Shown: positions 13,373-22,728 of the stretch, one piece after another
How positions within the stretch are numbered: the first letter of the stretch is position 1
Layout: each line of letters begins with the position of its first letter
Assembly (NCBI GenBank): GCA_965238045.1
Contig: CBDEGU010000012.1
Coordinates: 1,798,001-1,862,000 of the forward strand
Direction: 5' to 3'
DNA length: 64,000 nt
DNA from: CBDEGU01 sp965238045
GTDB taxonomy: Bacteria > Acidobacteriota > Terriglobia > Bryobacterales > UBA6623
Notes under the pieces: model-generated
Database searches by the model: none
What the model saw: only the letters and a program-made list of their open reading frames with translations
Told to the model about the DNA's origin: nothing
Position numbers and translations under genes: made by a program

Positions 13373-14836
13373 ATGACTTCTTACCCCCGGATCGCCACTT
13401 TTAAGAGGGTCGAGGATTTCCGCCTCCACTGCGACGCGCTCGGTCTTTCGATCGAGTGCGAGGGCCGCATCGAAGCAGCGCCTGAGTCACCGCTCGCCCA
13501 GCCGCTCGATATCGATGGCTTCCGCGCCGGGAACCGCTTTGCGATCCATCCCATGGAGGGCTGGGACGCCGAAAAGGACGGACGCCCGAGCGAATTGGTG
13601 CGGCGCCGCTGGCGCAATTTCGGACGCAGCGGGGCGAAGTGGATCTGGGGCGGCGAGGCCATGGCCGTCTTGCCCGATGCCAGGGCGAACCCGAATCAGC
13701 TCGTGATTTCCGAGCACACCCAGGACGATCTCTCCCGCCTGCTCGATGAACTCGTCTCCGCCCATCGCGACGCGTGCGGAGAGACCAGCGATTTGCTGAT
13801 CGGTTTCCAGCTCACTCACTCGGGACGATTCTGCAAGCCGTTCCAGAAAGACCGCCTGGAGCCGAAGATTCTCTATCACCATCCGCTGCTCGACAGTAAG
13901 TTCGGCATCCCCGACGACTACCCGGTTCTCAGCGACGACGAGATCCGGCGTATCATCGACCGCTTCATCGGGGCGGGCCGGATCGCCGAAGCATGCGGCG
14001 CGGCCTTTGTCGACGTCAAACATTGCCACGGTTATCTCGGCCACGAATTCCTCAGCGCCCGCTCGCGTCCGGGCGATTTTGGGGGATCGTTTGAAAACCG
14101 CACGCGATTTCTGCGAGAAATCGTGGCGGGCATTCGAGCCGTAACCACGAACTTGAAGATCGGTGTCCGGCTCAGCGCGTTCGACCTGGTGCCGTTTCGC
14201 GCGGACCCGGACCAAAGCCGAGGCGCCAAGCTCGGCCCCGGCGTGCCGGACGACTTCGCCGCCTGTCTGCCCTACAAATACGGCTTCGGGGTGCAGGAGA
14301 GCGATCCCACGCGCTTGGACCTTTCCGAACCGGAGCGGTTCGTGGGCCTGCTGCGAGATCTCGGGATTCGCATGCTGAACCTGAGTTGCGGCAGTCCCTA
14401 CTACAATCCGCACATTCAGCGGCCGGCGATGTTCCCGCCCTCGGACGGCTACCAGCCGCCCGAGGACCCGCTCGCCGGCTGCGCCCGCCAAATCGAAGTG
14501 ACCGCCAAGATCAAACGGCGCTTTCCCGACATGGTCATCGTCGGAACCGCCTACTCCTACCTGCAGGAGTATCTGCCGCACGTCGCGCAATGGGCGGTGC
14601 GCTCGGGCCGCGTGGACTCGGTAGGGCTGGGACGCATGGTGTTGTCCTATCCCACTCTGCCGGCCGACGTTCTCCAGCACGGCCGCCTCGAGACCAAACG
14701 CCTCTGCCGAACATTCAGCGACTGCACGACCGGACCGAGGAACGGACTCATCTCGGGCTGTTTCCCTCTCGATCCTTTTTACCGCAAGAGACCCGAGGCC
14801 GAGCAAGTCAAGAAGTGCAAGGCCGAATTCCGCTAA
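13373..14836 (+). CDS. Old-yellow-enzyme-type NADH:flavin oxidoreductase
   Basis: This encodes 487 aa from ATG 13373; a TTG four codons upstream is also open. The OYE-like TIM barrel is recognisable: PLDIDGFRAGNRFAIHPMEG (first strand), LIGFQLTHSGRFCKP (strand with the Gln and His), FVDVKHCHGYLGHEFLS (substrate His pair), FLREIVAGIRAV..KIGVRLSAFD, and IVGTAYSYLQEYLP..VDSVGLGRMVL (FMN phosphate site). The C-terminus (CRTFSDCTTGPRNGLISGCF) has three Cys, which could hold a cluster as in dienoyl-CoA reductases, but the second FAD/NAD domain of FadH is absent. It reduces activated C=C bonds with FMN; the substrate is unknown. Confidence 0.8.
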   Translation: MTSYPRIATFKRVEDFRLHCDALGLSIECEGRIEAAPESPLAQPLDIDGFRAGNRFAIHPMEGWDAEKDGRPSELVRRRWRNFGRSGAKWIWGGEAMAVLPDARANPNQLVISEHTQDDLSRLLDELVSAHRDACGETSDLLIGFQLTHSGRFCKPFQKDRLEPKILYHHPLLDSKFGIPDDYPVLSDDEIRRIIDRFIGAGRIAEACGAAFVDVKHCHGYLGHEFLSARSRPGDFGGSFENRTRFLREIVAGIRAVTTNLKIGVRLSAFDLVPFRADPDQSRGAKLGPGVPDDFAACLPYKYGFGVQESDPTRLDLSEPERFVGLLRDLGIRMLNLSCGSPYYNPHIQRPAMFPPSDGYQPPEDPLAGCARQIEVTAKIKRRFPDMVIVGTAYSYLQEYLPHVAQWAVRSGRVDSVGLGRMVLSYPTLPADVLQHGRLETKRLCRTFSDCTTGPRNGLISGCFPLDPFYRKRPEAEQVKKCKAEFR

Positions 14837-15031
14837 TCCACCGGCGGGAACGCAGCAGCCCGTGGCAGGACCGGAATTCGCGGAGACTTCCACGAGGAAA
14901 CCACCCGGCGATTGCCAGGAATCCTCCTTCGTGTTGATATCGCTCCACTTGCGATGCCGACCGGGGGGCGTTTACAATGTCCAGAGAACATGGTCGGGGC
15001 GGCGGCGCCGCCCAACAGGAGGAGTCAGGAA

Positions 15032-16123
15032 ATGCTGAAACAATCGTCCACGAGGGGTTATGGGTATCTCCTCATTGCGCTACTTGCGGTCATTGTCGTC
15101 GGCCTCGCCGGGTGCGGGGAGACGGCCGCGCCGCCGGAACAAGCCGAGAAACCCGCATCAGAATGGCCCGAGCTCAGCGGCTACGCGAAGATGGAAATCC
15201 CGGCCGACAACGAAATGACGAAGGCGAAAGTCGCCCTCGGCAAGCAGCTCTACTACGACAAGCGCCTCAGCGGCGACGGCAACCGCTCGTGTTATGGCTG
15301 CCATTTGAAAGAAAACGGACTGACCGACGGCAAGCCGCTGGCGATCGGCGCTTTTGATAAGACGCTCACTCGCTCCAGCCCGACGCTGTGGAACATCGGC
15401 TATCATTCCGAGTTCTATTGGGACGGACGTTCCGGAGCACTCGAGAAGCAGGTCCAGGGCGCCTGGGGTGGGGGCAACATGGGAGCCTCCGGCAAGAATG
15501 GCGCTCCTAGCATGGATGACATCTGCGCCAAGCTGAACGAAATTCCGGGCTATAAGGAGCAGTTCCAAAGCGTGTTCAGCGCGGAGGCCAGTCCGGGCAC
15601 CGTCGCGAAAGCCGTCGCCTCGTTCATGCGCACGATCGTGGCCGCCGATTCGGCCTGGATTCGCTTCCGCGGTGGCGATGATTCGGCCATCAGCGAACAA
15701 GCCAAGAAAGGCTGGGAGGTTTTTAGCGAAAAAGCCAAGTGCACTAACTGCCACGACGGCCTGCTGCTGACCGACCTGCAATATCACAATGTCGGTATCG
15801 GGATGGACAAGGAAAACCCCGACATCGGCCGCGCGAAAGTCTCGCAGGACGAAAAAGACACCGGTGCGTTCAAGACTCCAACCTTGCTCGACATCAGCAA
15901 GTCGGCGCCCTATTTCCACGACGGCAGCGTGGCGACCCTCGAAGAAAGCGTCGATTTGATGGTCAGCGGAGGCCAACAGGCCAAGGGCAACAAATGGCTT
16001 GACGAGAAAAATCTCGCCGACGCCAAGGAAGCCAACCTGTCGGATGAAGACAAGGCCGACTTGATTGCCTTCTTGAAATCGCTCGACGTTGACTATACCG
16101 TCGAGGAACCGGTGCTGCCGTAA
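15032..16123 (+). CDS. Di-haem cytochrome c peroxidase-type lipoprotein
   Basis: This encodes 363 aa. The N-terminus LLIALLAVIVVGLAGCGE carries a lipobox (LAGC), so it is anchored to a membrane on the periplasmic side. Two haem c motifs, CYGCH (about residues 89-93) and CTNCH (about 242-246), and the conserved TRSSPTLWNIGYHSEFYWDG and FKTPTLLDISKSAPYFHDGS segments identify the CcpA/MauG family, which reduces H2O2 or oxidises protein substrates using two c haems. A strong AGGAGG precedes ATG 15032. A perfect terminator (16144-16188) follows the stop, so it is probably a single-gene transcript. Confidence 0.88.
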   Translation: MLKQSSTRGYGYLLIALLAVIVVGLAGCGETAAPPEQAEKPASEWPELSGYAKMEIPADNEMTKAKVALGKQLYYDKRLSGDGNRSCYGCHLKENGLTDGKPLAIGAFDKTLTRSSPTLWNIGYHSEFYWDGRSGALEKQVQGAWGGGNMGASGKNGAPSMDDICAKLNEIPGYKEQFQSVFSAEASPGTVAKAVASFMRTIVAADSAWIRFRGGDDSAISEQAKKGWEVFSEKAKCTNCHDGLLLTDLQYHNVGIGMDKENPDIGRAKVSQDEKDTGAFKTPTLLDISKSAPYFHDGSVATLEESVDLMVSGGQQAKGNKWLDEKNLADAKEANLSDEDKADLIAFLKSLDVDYTVEEPVLP

Positions 16124-16143
16124 AGAGGAACTCTCCTTCCCTT

Positions 16144-16188
16144 GGGGCGCGGCGAACCGCCGATTCGCCGCGCCCCTTTCGTTTTTTT
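16144..16188 (+). terminator. Rho-independent terminator
   Basis: A 13-bp perfect stem, GGGGCGCGGCGAA (16144-16156) with TTCGCCGCGCCCC (16164-16176), has a 7-nt loop and is followed by TTTCGTTTTTTT. It ends the peroxidase transcript on the plus strand and separates it from surE, which converges from the right. Confidence 0.9.
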
Positions 16189-16219
16189 GGATTCGCCCGC
16201 CCGACAGGTCCGGCGCCTG

Positions 16220-16921
16220 CTAACGGCTCGATTCCATCACCGTCACTTCGGTGACGGTGATCTTGCCGCCAAAACAGATGTGCACATCCGCGCCAACGGC
16301 GCGCGGGCGCGAGTGATAGGCGGCGTTATAGCGCATCCGCCCCTCGTCGTCGCAATAGCTTAGCGGCAGTGGCGACGGATCCAGCCGGCAATAGCCGACA
16401 CTCGGTGGATCGTCCGCGGTGTCGGGTCTCGGCAGATTCACGTTCCAGAAGGTGTGCTCGCGCCAGCGGCGTCCCAGCAGGTCCAGCAACACGGGCCGAG
16501 CCCAGCGCACGGCCCGGTTCCAGTCATCCTCGTCCAGCACCCGGTCGCGGTAGTGGGAGACGGCAATTCCGGGAACGCCCCGCAGCACGGCTTCGCGCAC
16601 CGCCGCCACGGTGCCGGAATGATATACGTCCACACCGAGATTTCCACCATCGTTGATTCCGGCCAGCACCCATCCGATCTCACCGCCAAAGCGGTGCAGA
16701 GCCACGCGCACGCAATCGGCCGGCGTGCCCTCGACGGCGAAGCAATTCTTTTCGATCTGCCGCACGCCAAAGCTCTCGCCGGTGGTCACGCGGTGGCTGG
16801 CGCCGGACGCGGCGTCCTTGGGCGCAATGACGACGAGTTCGCCGGCCGGCTCAACGGATTCCCGCAAGGCCCGCAGTCCTGGCGCGGCGATGCCGTCATC
16901 ATTTGTAAGCAGGATTTTCAT
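16220..16921 (-). CDS. surE: 5'/3'-nucleotidase SurE
   Basis: This encodes 233 aa. MKILLTNDDGIAAPGL is the SurE N-terminus; Asp8 and Asp9 coordinate the metal. The other family motifs follow: VIAPKDAASGASHRVT (with the conserved Ser), VEGTPADCVRVAL, and LAGINDGGNLGVDVYHSGTV (the metal-binding Asn and the substrate loop). The enzyme dephosphorylates nucleoside 5'- and 3'-monophosphates in the cytoplasm. GGGGGTG lies just upstream of the ATG; an 85-codon extension of the open frame is rejected because it does not resemble SurE. It is divergent from the histidine kinase with about 200 bp between. Confidence 0.93.
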   Translation of the reverse strand: MKILLTNDDGIAAPGLRALRESVEPAGELVVIAPKDAASGASHRVTTGESFGVRQIEKNCFAVEGTPADCVRVALHRFGGEIGWVLAGINDGGNLGVDVYHSGTVAAVREAVLRGVPGIAVSHYRDRVLDEDDWNRAVRWARPVLLDLLGRRWREHTFWNVNLPRPDTADDPPSVGYCRLDPSPLPLSYCDDEGRMRYNAAYHSRPRAVGADVHICFGGKITVTEVTVMESSR

Positions 16922-17124
16922 GAAACGCACCCCCAGCGAGCCCCCGAGTTTTCTATTTTGGCAGGAGCCGGGGCTGAGGTGCGGAATCAGGCGCAACGTA
17001 GTCGCCGCGGACGCCGGCATGTCACGCCGTTTGGCGGAACTCTGACCGCGAGATCTCGGGCCGATAAGAGTAGCGAGGCACGCCGCACTCCCGCACCGGC
17101 GTCTCCTCAACTCTTGCCCGCACC

Positions 17125-19311
17125 ATGAACGCGAATTCGCCAGAACTGGAGACGAGCAGCCGTTTCCCTTCGACACGCGGCCGGCACCGATTGCGGCCCA
17201 AGGCGTGGATGGGGTTAGCGGCGGCCGGCGCGCTACTCACGCTCGGGGCCTCAACAAGTCCAGACGTCGTCACCACGGCGATGATCCTTGGGTCGCTGGG
17301 CTTCATCGTGGTTGCCTATTTTCAGCTCACCGGCGCGATTCACTCCCGCTGGCGCCCCGGCGGCAACTACGGAGCCGCCCCTTTTGAAACCCTGCTTGAG
17401 AACGTCTCCGACGCGGTCGTCGTCGAGGACCTCGAAGGCCGGATCGTATTCGCGAATCCGGCCTTCCATCGCATGTTCGGCGCGCCCTCGTCCGGGGAAG
17501 ACGCACCTCGCCTCGAAGACTTCGTGCACCCGCAAGACCGCGACAGAAGACGGGAGCATCTCGGGCGATGCGCGGAGAACCACTGGCACAGCGCCCGCAT
17601 CGAGTTCCGCGGACTGCGAAACGGCGAGGACCCGCTGGAGCTGGAAAGCGCTGTCACGGCGCTGCATTCGGGAGGCGCCGTGACCGCAACACAATCGGTG
17701 ATTCGCGACCTGACGCGCCAGCGGCTGCTCGAAAAATCTCAGCGCGCGGTGATACAGCGAATGGAGTTCTTTATCAGTGAGATGCCGCTGGGATGTATCA
17801 TCTGGGACTTGAATTTCTCGGTCCAAGAGTGGAACGAGGCGGCGGAGCGAATCTTCGGCTGGCCAGCGTCCGAGGCCCTGCATCGCCACTACACGGAATT
17901 TCTGGCGGCCGAAGGCGATCGCGCTTCGATGGAGAAACTCTGGAACGAGTTGTCTCACGGCACGGCCGTCAGCCGCATGCGGTGCGCCAATCAGACCAAG
18001 AGCGGCGAACTAGTCGAGTGCGAATGGTTCCACACATCGCTTGTGGACGAGACGGGCCGCGTGGTCGCGGTGGCATCCATGGCCCGCGACTTGACCGAGT
18101 GCAGGACGCTGCAGCAGCAACTACTGCAGTCCCAGAAGATGGAAGCCGTCGGACGCCTGGTCGGAGGCATCTCCCACGACTTCAACAACCTGCTCACCGC
18201 CATATTGGGACACACCAGCCTGGCGCTCATGAAGCTCGACCCCTCTCACGATGTTCGCCGGAATCTCGACAATGTCCAAAGCGCGGCCGAGCGGGGCGCG
18301 GAGCTTGTTCACCAGCTCATGCGGCTGGGCCGCGACCAGCCCGCGCAGCTCGAACCCGTCAGTCTCAACCGCTGCGCCGAAGAAGTAGTCCGGCTGGTGC
18401 GCCCCAGCATTGACCCGCGGATCCAACTCGATACGCGCATTGAACCCGGCCTGTGGCGCGTGGAAGCCGACACAGGCCGCATGGAGCACGCAGTGATGAA
18501 TCTAGTCTTCAACGCCCGCGACGCCATCGGCGGTTCCGGACACATCATCATTCGAACAGCGAACCGCACCCATCGCCCAGATGTATCCACCGGTTCTCAT
18601 ATTCCTCCGGGCGGTTCGCGCATCCCCCCGGGCGAGTACGTTGCATTGACGGTCAGCGACGACGGCCACGGCATGGACGCAGCCACGATCGAGCGGGTAT
18701 TCGATCCCTTCTTCACCACGAAACCCTCCGGCCGCGGAACCGGACTGGGCCTTGCCATGGCATTCGCGGTAGTCCAGCAGCACGAAGGACATTTTGAGGT
18801 CTCCAGCACGCCCGGCAAGGGCTCGGCTTTTCGTATCTTGCTCCCCCGCACAAAGCGGCGGCCCAAACCGCGAGCCATAGCCGCCGAGACCATCACGGTT
18901 CGCCAAGGCGGCGAGACCGTTTTGTTCGTGGATGATGAAACTTCTCTGCGCACCCTGGGACGGGCGGTGCTCGAGGCGGCCGGCCACAAAGTGATCGAAG
19001 CGGCGGACGGCCAGGAGGCAGTCGAAGTTTTTGAGCGCCAGCCATCCGAGATCGGACTAGTGATCATGGACCTGACCATGCCGCGCAAGTCGGGCTGGGA
19101 GGCGTTCGAGGAAATTCGCGAGCGCCGCCCAGACATCGCGGTCATCCTGTCGACCGGCTATTCGCTCGAAGGCGGGCAGCAGACGGCCCTGCGGCGCGGC
19201 GCCCAGGCGTTCTTGGCCAAGCCGTACCGGGCGCAGGATCTGCTGCAGGTGGTCGCCGGGGTGCTCGATGGGCCCAGGGCGCCGGAAGACGCGCCCGCAT
19301 CCGCCGGCTAA
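17125..19311 (+). CDS. Hybrid sensor histidine kinase with PAS domains and receiver
   Basis: This encodes 728 aa. Two membrane helices lie near the N-terminus (about 28-42 and 50-68). Two PAS domains follow: ENVSDAVVVEDLEGRIVFAN (about 90-195) and SEMPLGCIIWDLNFSVQEWN (about 215-335). The HisKA dimer helix has the phospho-acceptor His351 in GGISHDFNNLL; the ATPase domain has the N box (MNLVFNARDAI) and the GRGTGLGLAM G box. The C-terminal receiver (about 597-715) has the acidic pair VDDE, acceptor Asp649 in VIMDLTMP, and the Lys of LAKPYR. It is a membrane-associated kinase that could sense redox or small molecules. No partner regulator gene is adjacent. Its 3' end overlaps the converging hydrolase gene by 4 bp. 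Confidence 0.92.
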   Translation: MNANSPELETSSRFPSTRGRHRLRPKAWMGLAAAGALLTLGASTSPDVVTTAMILGSLGFIVVAYFQLTGAIHSRWRPGGNYGAAPFETLLENVSDAVVVEDLEGRIVFANPAFHRMFGAPSSGEDAPRLEDFVHPQDRDRRREHLGRCAENHWHSARIEFRGLRNGEDPLELESAVTALHSGGAVTATQSVIRDLTRQRLLEKSQRAVIQRMEFFISEMPLGCIIWDLNFSVQEWNEAAERIFGWPASEALHRHYTEFLAAEGDRASMEKLWNELSHGTAVSRMRCANQTKSGELVECEWFHTSLVDETGRVVAVASMARDLTECRTLQQQLLQSQKMEAVGRLVGGISHDFNNLLTAILGHTSLALMKLDPSHDVRRNLDNVQSAAERGAELVHQLMRLGRDQPAQLEPVSLNRCAEEVVRLVRPSIDPRIQLDTRIEPGLWRVEADTGRMEHAVMNLVFNARDAIGGSGHIIIRTANRTHRPDVSTGSHIPPGGSRIPPGEYVALTVSDDGHGMDAATIERVFDPFFTTKPSGRGTGLGLAMAFAVVQQHEGHFEVSSTPGKGSAFRILLPRTKRRPKPRAIAAETITVRQGGETVLFVDDETSLRTLGRAVLEAAGHKVIEAADGQEAVEVFERQPSEIGLVIMDLTMPRKSGWEAFEEIRERRPDIAVILSTGYSLEGGQQTALRRGAQAFLAKPYRAQDLLQVVAGVLDGPRAPEDAPASAG

Positions 19312-21218
19312 TTCGCGGCCTTCGGCAAGACCCGCAGCCGCACAGCCGAGGGCGCGCGCTTCGAGCGGTAGACCCGCTGGGTCGCCTTCTGGAAATCGTC
19401 TTTCTTGGCGTTGTAGATGTCGACGAACTTCTGCGGATTGCGATCCACCAGCGGAAACCACGAACTTTGCACCTGCACCATGATGCGATGTCCGCGCCGG
19501 AAGGTATGGTAGGCATCCGGCATCACGTACTCGACTTTGGTGACCCTGCCCGGAACAAAGGGCTTCGGCTCCTCGAAGCTGTCACGAAACTTCCCGCGCA
19601 TCGCCTCACCCCGCACAAGCTGCTGATATCCTCCCATCTTCACTCCGGCCGGGTTGGGTTTCGGATCGGGGAAGTCGGCCGAATAGACATCGATCAGCTT
19701 GACCACCCAGTCCGAATCGGTGCCGGTGGTCGATACGAACAAGCTTGGCGTGACCAAACCGGCGATGGTGATGTCTTCCTCGAGAACATCGGTCTGATAA
19801 ACAAGCACGTCCGTTCTCGTGCCGGCGAAGCGCTGATCGTCGAGCATGTGCTCGCGCGTCATGCCGATCGAAATATTTGGAATAAAGGGCACCGGCTTGG
19901 CCGGGTCGCTGATGTACTCGTCGAAGGCATCGGCGTCATCGGTCTCCGGCGGCTCGAAGCTTAGCTTTCCGCCTTCGCGGAAATAGAGCGTCTTGCCGGT
20001 TACGTTCTTCGGAGGCCAGGTATCATAACGCCGCCATTGATTCGTCCCCAGCTCGAAGACATAGGCTTCCGGCAGATCCGCCTCGCCCTTGGCCTCCCCC
20101 TTGAGATAGTGCTTAAAGAAAGGCAGCTCGATCTTCTCGCGATAGAACAGCGACGTTTTGGCGTTGAAAGGAACGTGGCCCATCTTGTCCCCGTCATGGC
20201 TGGCCCATTGGCCGTGATACCAGGGACCCATCACCAGAATATTGAACGCCGCGGGGCTGTTCTTCTCGATCGACTCGTAGACTTTGAGCGGCCCAAACAA
20301 GTCTTCGGCGTCGAACCAGCCGCCGACGGTCATCACGGCGTGGCGGATATTTTTCAGGTGCGGACGCAGATCGCGGTCCTTCCAGTACTGGTCGTAGGAG
20401 CCGTGCTTGGACATCTCGTTCCAGAACGGCACTTCGTTCTTGAAGTACTTCTCATTCAGATTCGTCAGCGGCCCGACGTTCATGTAGAACTCGTATCCAT
20501 CGGGCGTCTTGAAATCAAAGCGCGCCGGGGGCGTCCGCGTCGGCTCGTCAACCGGCTTGCCGAAGCGCCAGAAGAAGCGGAACGCGTGGGCCAGATAGAA
20601 CGCTCCGTTGTGGTGGAAGTCGTCGCCGATAAACCAGTCGGTCACCGGGGCCTGGGGCGAGGAAGCCTTCAAGGCCGGGTGCGCGTCGATCGCTCCCATC
20701 GCCGTATAGAACCCCGGATAAGATATGCCCCACTGCCCGGCGCGGCCGTTGTTGTTGGGAATGTTTTTGACAAGCCAGTCGATCGTGTCGTAGGTGTCGC
20801 TGCTCTCGTCGATATCGGCGGGCCCGGACTTCACCGTTTTATGAGGGCGCACATTGACAAACTCGCCTTCCGACGCCATCCTGCCCCTGACATCCTGGTA
20901 GGCGAAGATAAACAGATCTTTCGCGAACAGGCGGGACGGCCCGATCCGCGTCTTGTAAGAATTCACATCATACGGACGCACGCTATAGGGCGTGCGAAAT
21001 AGCATGAGCGGATAGGGCTTGGAGTCATCCTTCGGCGCGTAGACCGACGTAAAAAGCCGCACGCCGTCGCGCATCGGAATCATGTATTCGTACTTCGTAT
21101 AGTTGGCCTTGATCCACGTGGCGTGTTCCGCGGGCGTCTCTTCTTTCGCGGCCGCCGAAGAACCCGGCGCGCAAAGCGCCAGCACCAGCGAAACAGCAAA
21201 GTATTTCCATCGATTCAT
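19308..21218 (-). CDS. CocE/NonD-family (S15-type) hydrolase, exported
   Basis: This encodes 636 aa with a signal peptide (KYFAVSLVLALCAPGSSAAA). The X-Pro dipeptidyl-peptidase (S15) fold is shown by YMIPMRDGVRLFTSVYAP (start of the hydrolase domain), FIFAYQDVRGRMASEGEF, and GQWGISYPGFYTAMGA, which contains the nucleophile Ser in GxSxxG. A C-terminal jelly-roll (about 440-630) ends with YHTFRRGHRIMVQVQSSWFP. Relatives include cocaine esterase and glutaryl-7-ACA acylases, which cleave esters or amides; the substrate here is unknown. It is the last gene of a minus-strand run that begins at the molybdenum enzyme cluster. Confidence 0.85.
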   Translation of the reverse strand: MNRWKYFAVSLVLALCAPGSSAAAKEETPAEHATWIKANYTKYEYMIPMRDGVRLFTSVYAPKDDSKPYPLMLFRTPYSVRPYDVNSYKTRIGPSRLFAKDLFIFAYQDVRGRMASEGEFVNVRPHKTVKSGPADIDESSDTYDTIDWLVKNIPNNNGRAGQWGISYPGFYTAMGAIDAHPALKASSPQAPVTDWFIGDDFHHNGAFYLAHAFRFFWRFGKPVDEPTRTPPARFDFKTPDGYEFYMNVGPLTNLNEKYFKNEVPFWNEMSKHGSYDQYWKDRDLRPHLKNIRHAVMTVGGWFDAEDLFGPLKVYESIEKNSPAAFNILVMGPWYHGQWASHDGDKMGHVPFNAKTSLFYREKIELPFFKHYLKGEAKGEADLPEAYVFELGTNQWRRYDTWPPKNVTGKTLYFREGGKLSFEPPETDDADAFDEYISDPAKPVPFIPNISIGMTREHMLDDQRFAGTRTDVLVYQTDVLEEDITIAGLVTPSLFVSTTGTDSDWVVKLIDVYSADFPDPKPNPAGVKMGGYQQLVRGEAMRGKFRDSFEEPKPFVPGRVTKVEYVMPDAYHTFRRGHRIMVQVQSSWFPLVDRNPQKFVDIYNAKKDDFQKATQRVYRSKRAPSAVRLRVLPKAAN

Positions 21219-22503
21219 AAATCATCCTCGCATCCAATGCTCGCCGTCCCCGCCAAACCGAGCCGCGCGCGCCAGCAAGCGGTCCAGCCACCAGAGCCCG
21301 TCTCCGCCGCAGTGCCTGCTAAGGCAGCGCGTAAACCACCAGTCCCGGCCCATCGCCCTCTCTCGCGCTACGGCTGGGGCTAACCGAGATGGTGACATAC
21401 TGCTTACCGCCGGCCTCATACGCGCCCGGCGTGGAAAAACCACCGCCCTTCAGCGCCGTCTCCCACAAGACCTTGCCCGTCGCGGCGTCAAAGGCTCGGA
21501 ACGTATTATCGAGCGTGCCGCTGGCGAACAGCACGCCGCCCTTGGTGGCGATATTGCCTCCGCGATTATAAGTTCCCGTCGGCGGGATACCGCGCTTGGT
21601 CAGTTCCTTGTACTCGCCGAGCGGCGCCGTCCAGACAATCTCGCATTTGTTCAGGTCCATGGCGACGATCTGCCCCCAGGGCGGCTTGATCGCCGGGTAG
21701 CCCTCTTCATCGCGCAGGCGAATGTAGCCGGTGTGCTCGAACGGATAGCCGGAATCGGGCTTGGCGCCGACGAGATGGATGCTCCAGGGAATCTCGTTCG
21801 AGTTGATGAACAGCCACCCGCGGTCGGCGTCCCAGCTCGCGCCGCCCCACAGCCCGCCGCCGTGATAGCCCGGCACGGCGATGGTCTCGCGCTCGCCGGG
21901 GGGAACGAACATCTTTCCAAAACGGGCGTTCTTGAAGCGCTCCTTCAGATAGGCGTTCGCCTCGGGCGAGATGTCGCTCAGGTCATCGGGGAACATCTCT
22001 TGGCGGCAAAACGCCGGCGGCTTCGTCGGATAAGGCTGGGTCGGAAAGGCTTTCTCACCCGGCACGTCCGAAGCCGGCACGGGCCGCTCTTCGATGGGAT
22101 AGAGCGGCTCGCCGGTTTCGCGATCGAGCATGTAGACCCACCCGGTCTTGGAAACCTGCGCGACGATATCGCGCGGCTGGCCTTCGTGCATCACCGTCAC
22201 AAGCTGCGGCGCGCCGGGAACATCGTAATCCCACAGGTCATGATGCACGGTCTGGAAATGCCAGACGCGCTCCCCGGTCTCGGCGTTGAGGCACAGGATG
22301 CAGTTTCCAAACAGATTCATCCCCACCCGGTCGCCGCCCCACAAATCAAAAGTCGGCGAGCCGGTCGGAATGTAGACCAGGCCGCGCTCATGGTCGACGC
22401 TCATGCCGCCCCAGCAATTCGCGCCGCCGGAGGTCTTCCACGAATCGGGCGACCAGGTGTCATAGAGCATTTTCCAATCCAAGAATGATCCTGAAACGGG
22501 TCT

Positions 22504-22573
22504 GGGTGGGTAAGGGTGCAGGGGTGGGTAGCGATCTCCTTTCTAGGGGGCAGGGGCGAGGGGGCTGTGAGGG
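22504..22573 (+). other. G-quadruplex-prone tract inside IS left end
   Basis: Two clusters of G-runs on the plus strand: GGGTGGGTAAGGGTGCAGGGG starts the first (22504-22528), and GGGGGCAGGGGCGAGGGGG starts the second (22546-22573). Both satisfy four runs of at least three G with short loops. They lie between the IS terminal repeat and the 3' end of the transposase gene. Their role is unknown; they could stall transcription entering or leaving the element. Confidence 0.5.
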
Positions 22574-22728
22574 CGCAGGGGGACGCTCATCTGGAGCGTG
22601 CTCCAGGTCCGCGGCCACGTTTCTGTCCATGGGTTTGCTCTCACCCCGTGCCGCCGTTTCCCTCCGCGCGCAGCCGGGCCGCAGGGAGCCCGGAGGGCGA
22701 GCGAAGGTCCCGGCTGCGCGGTGCCCTC

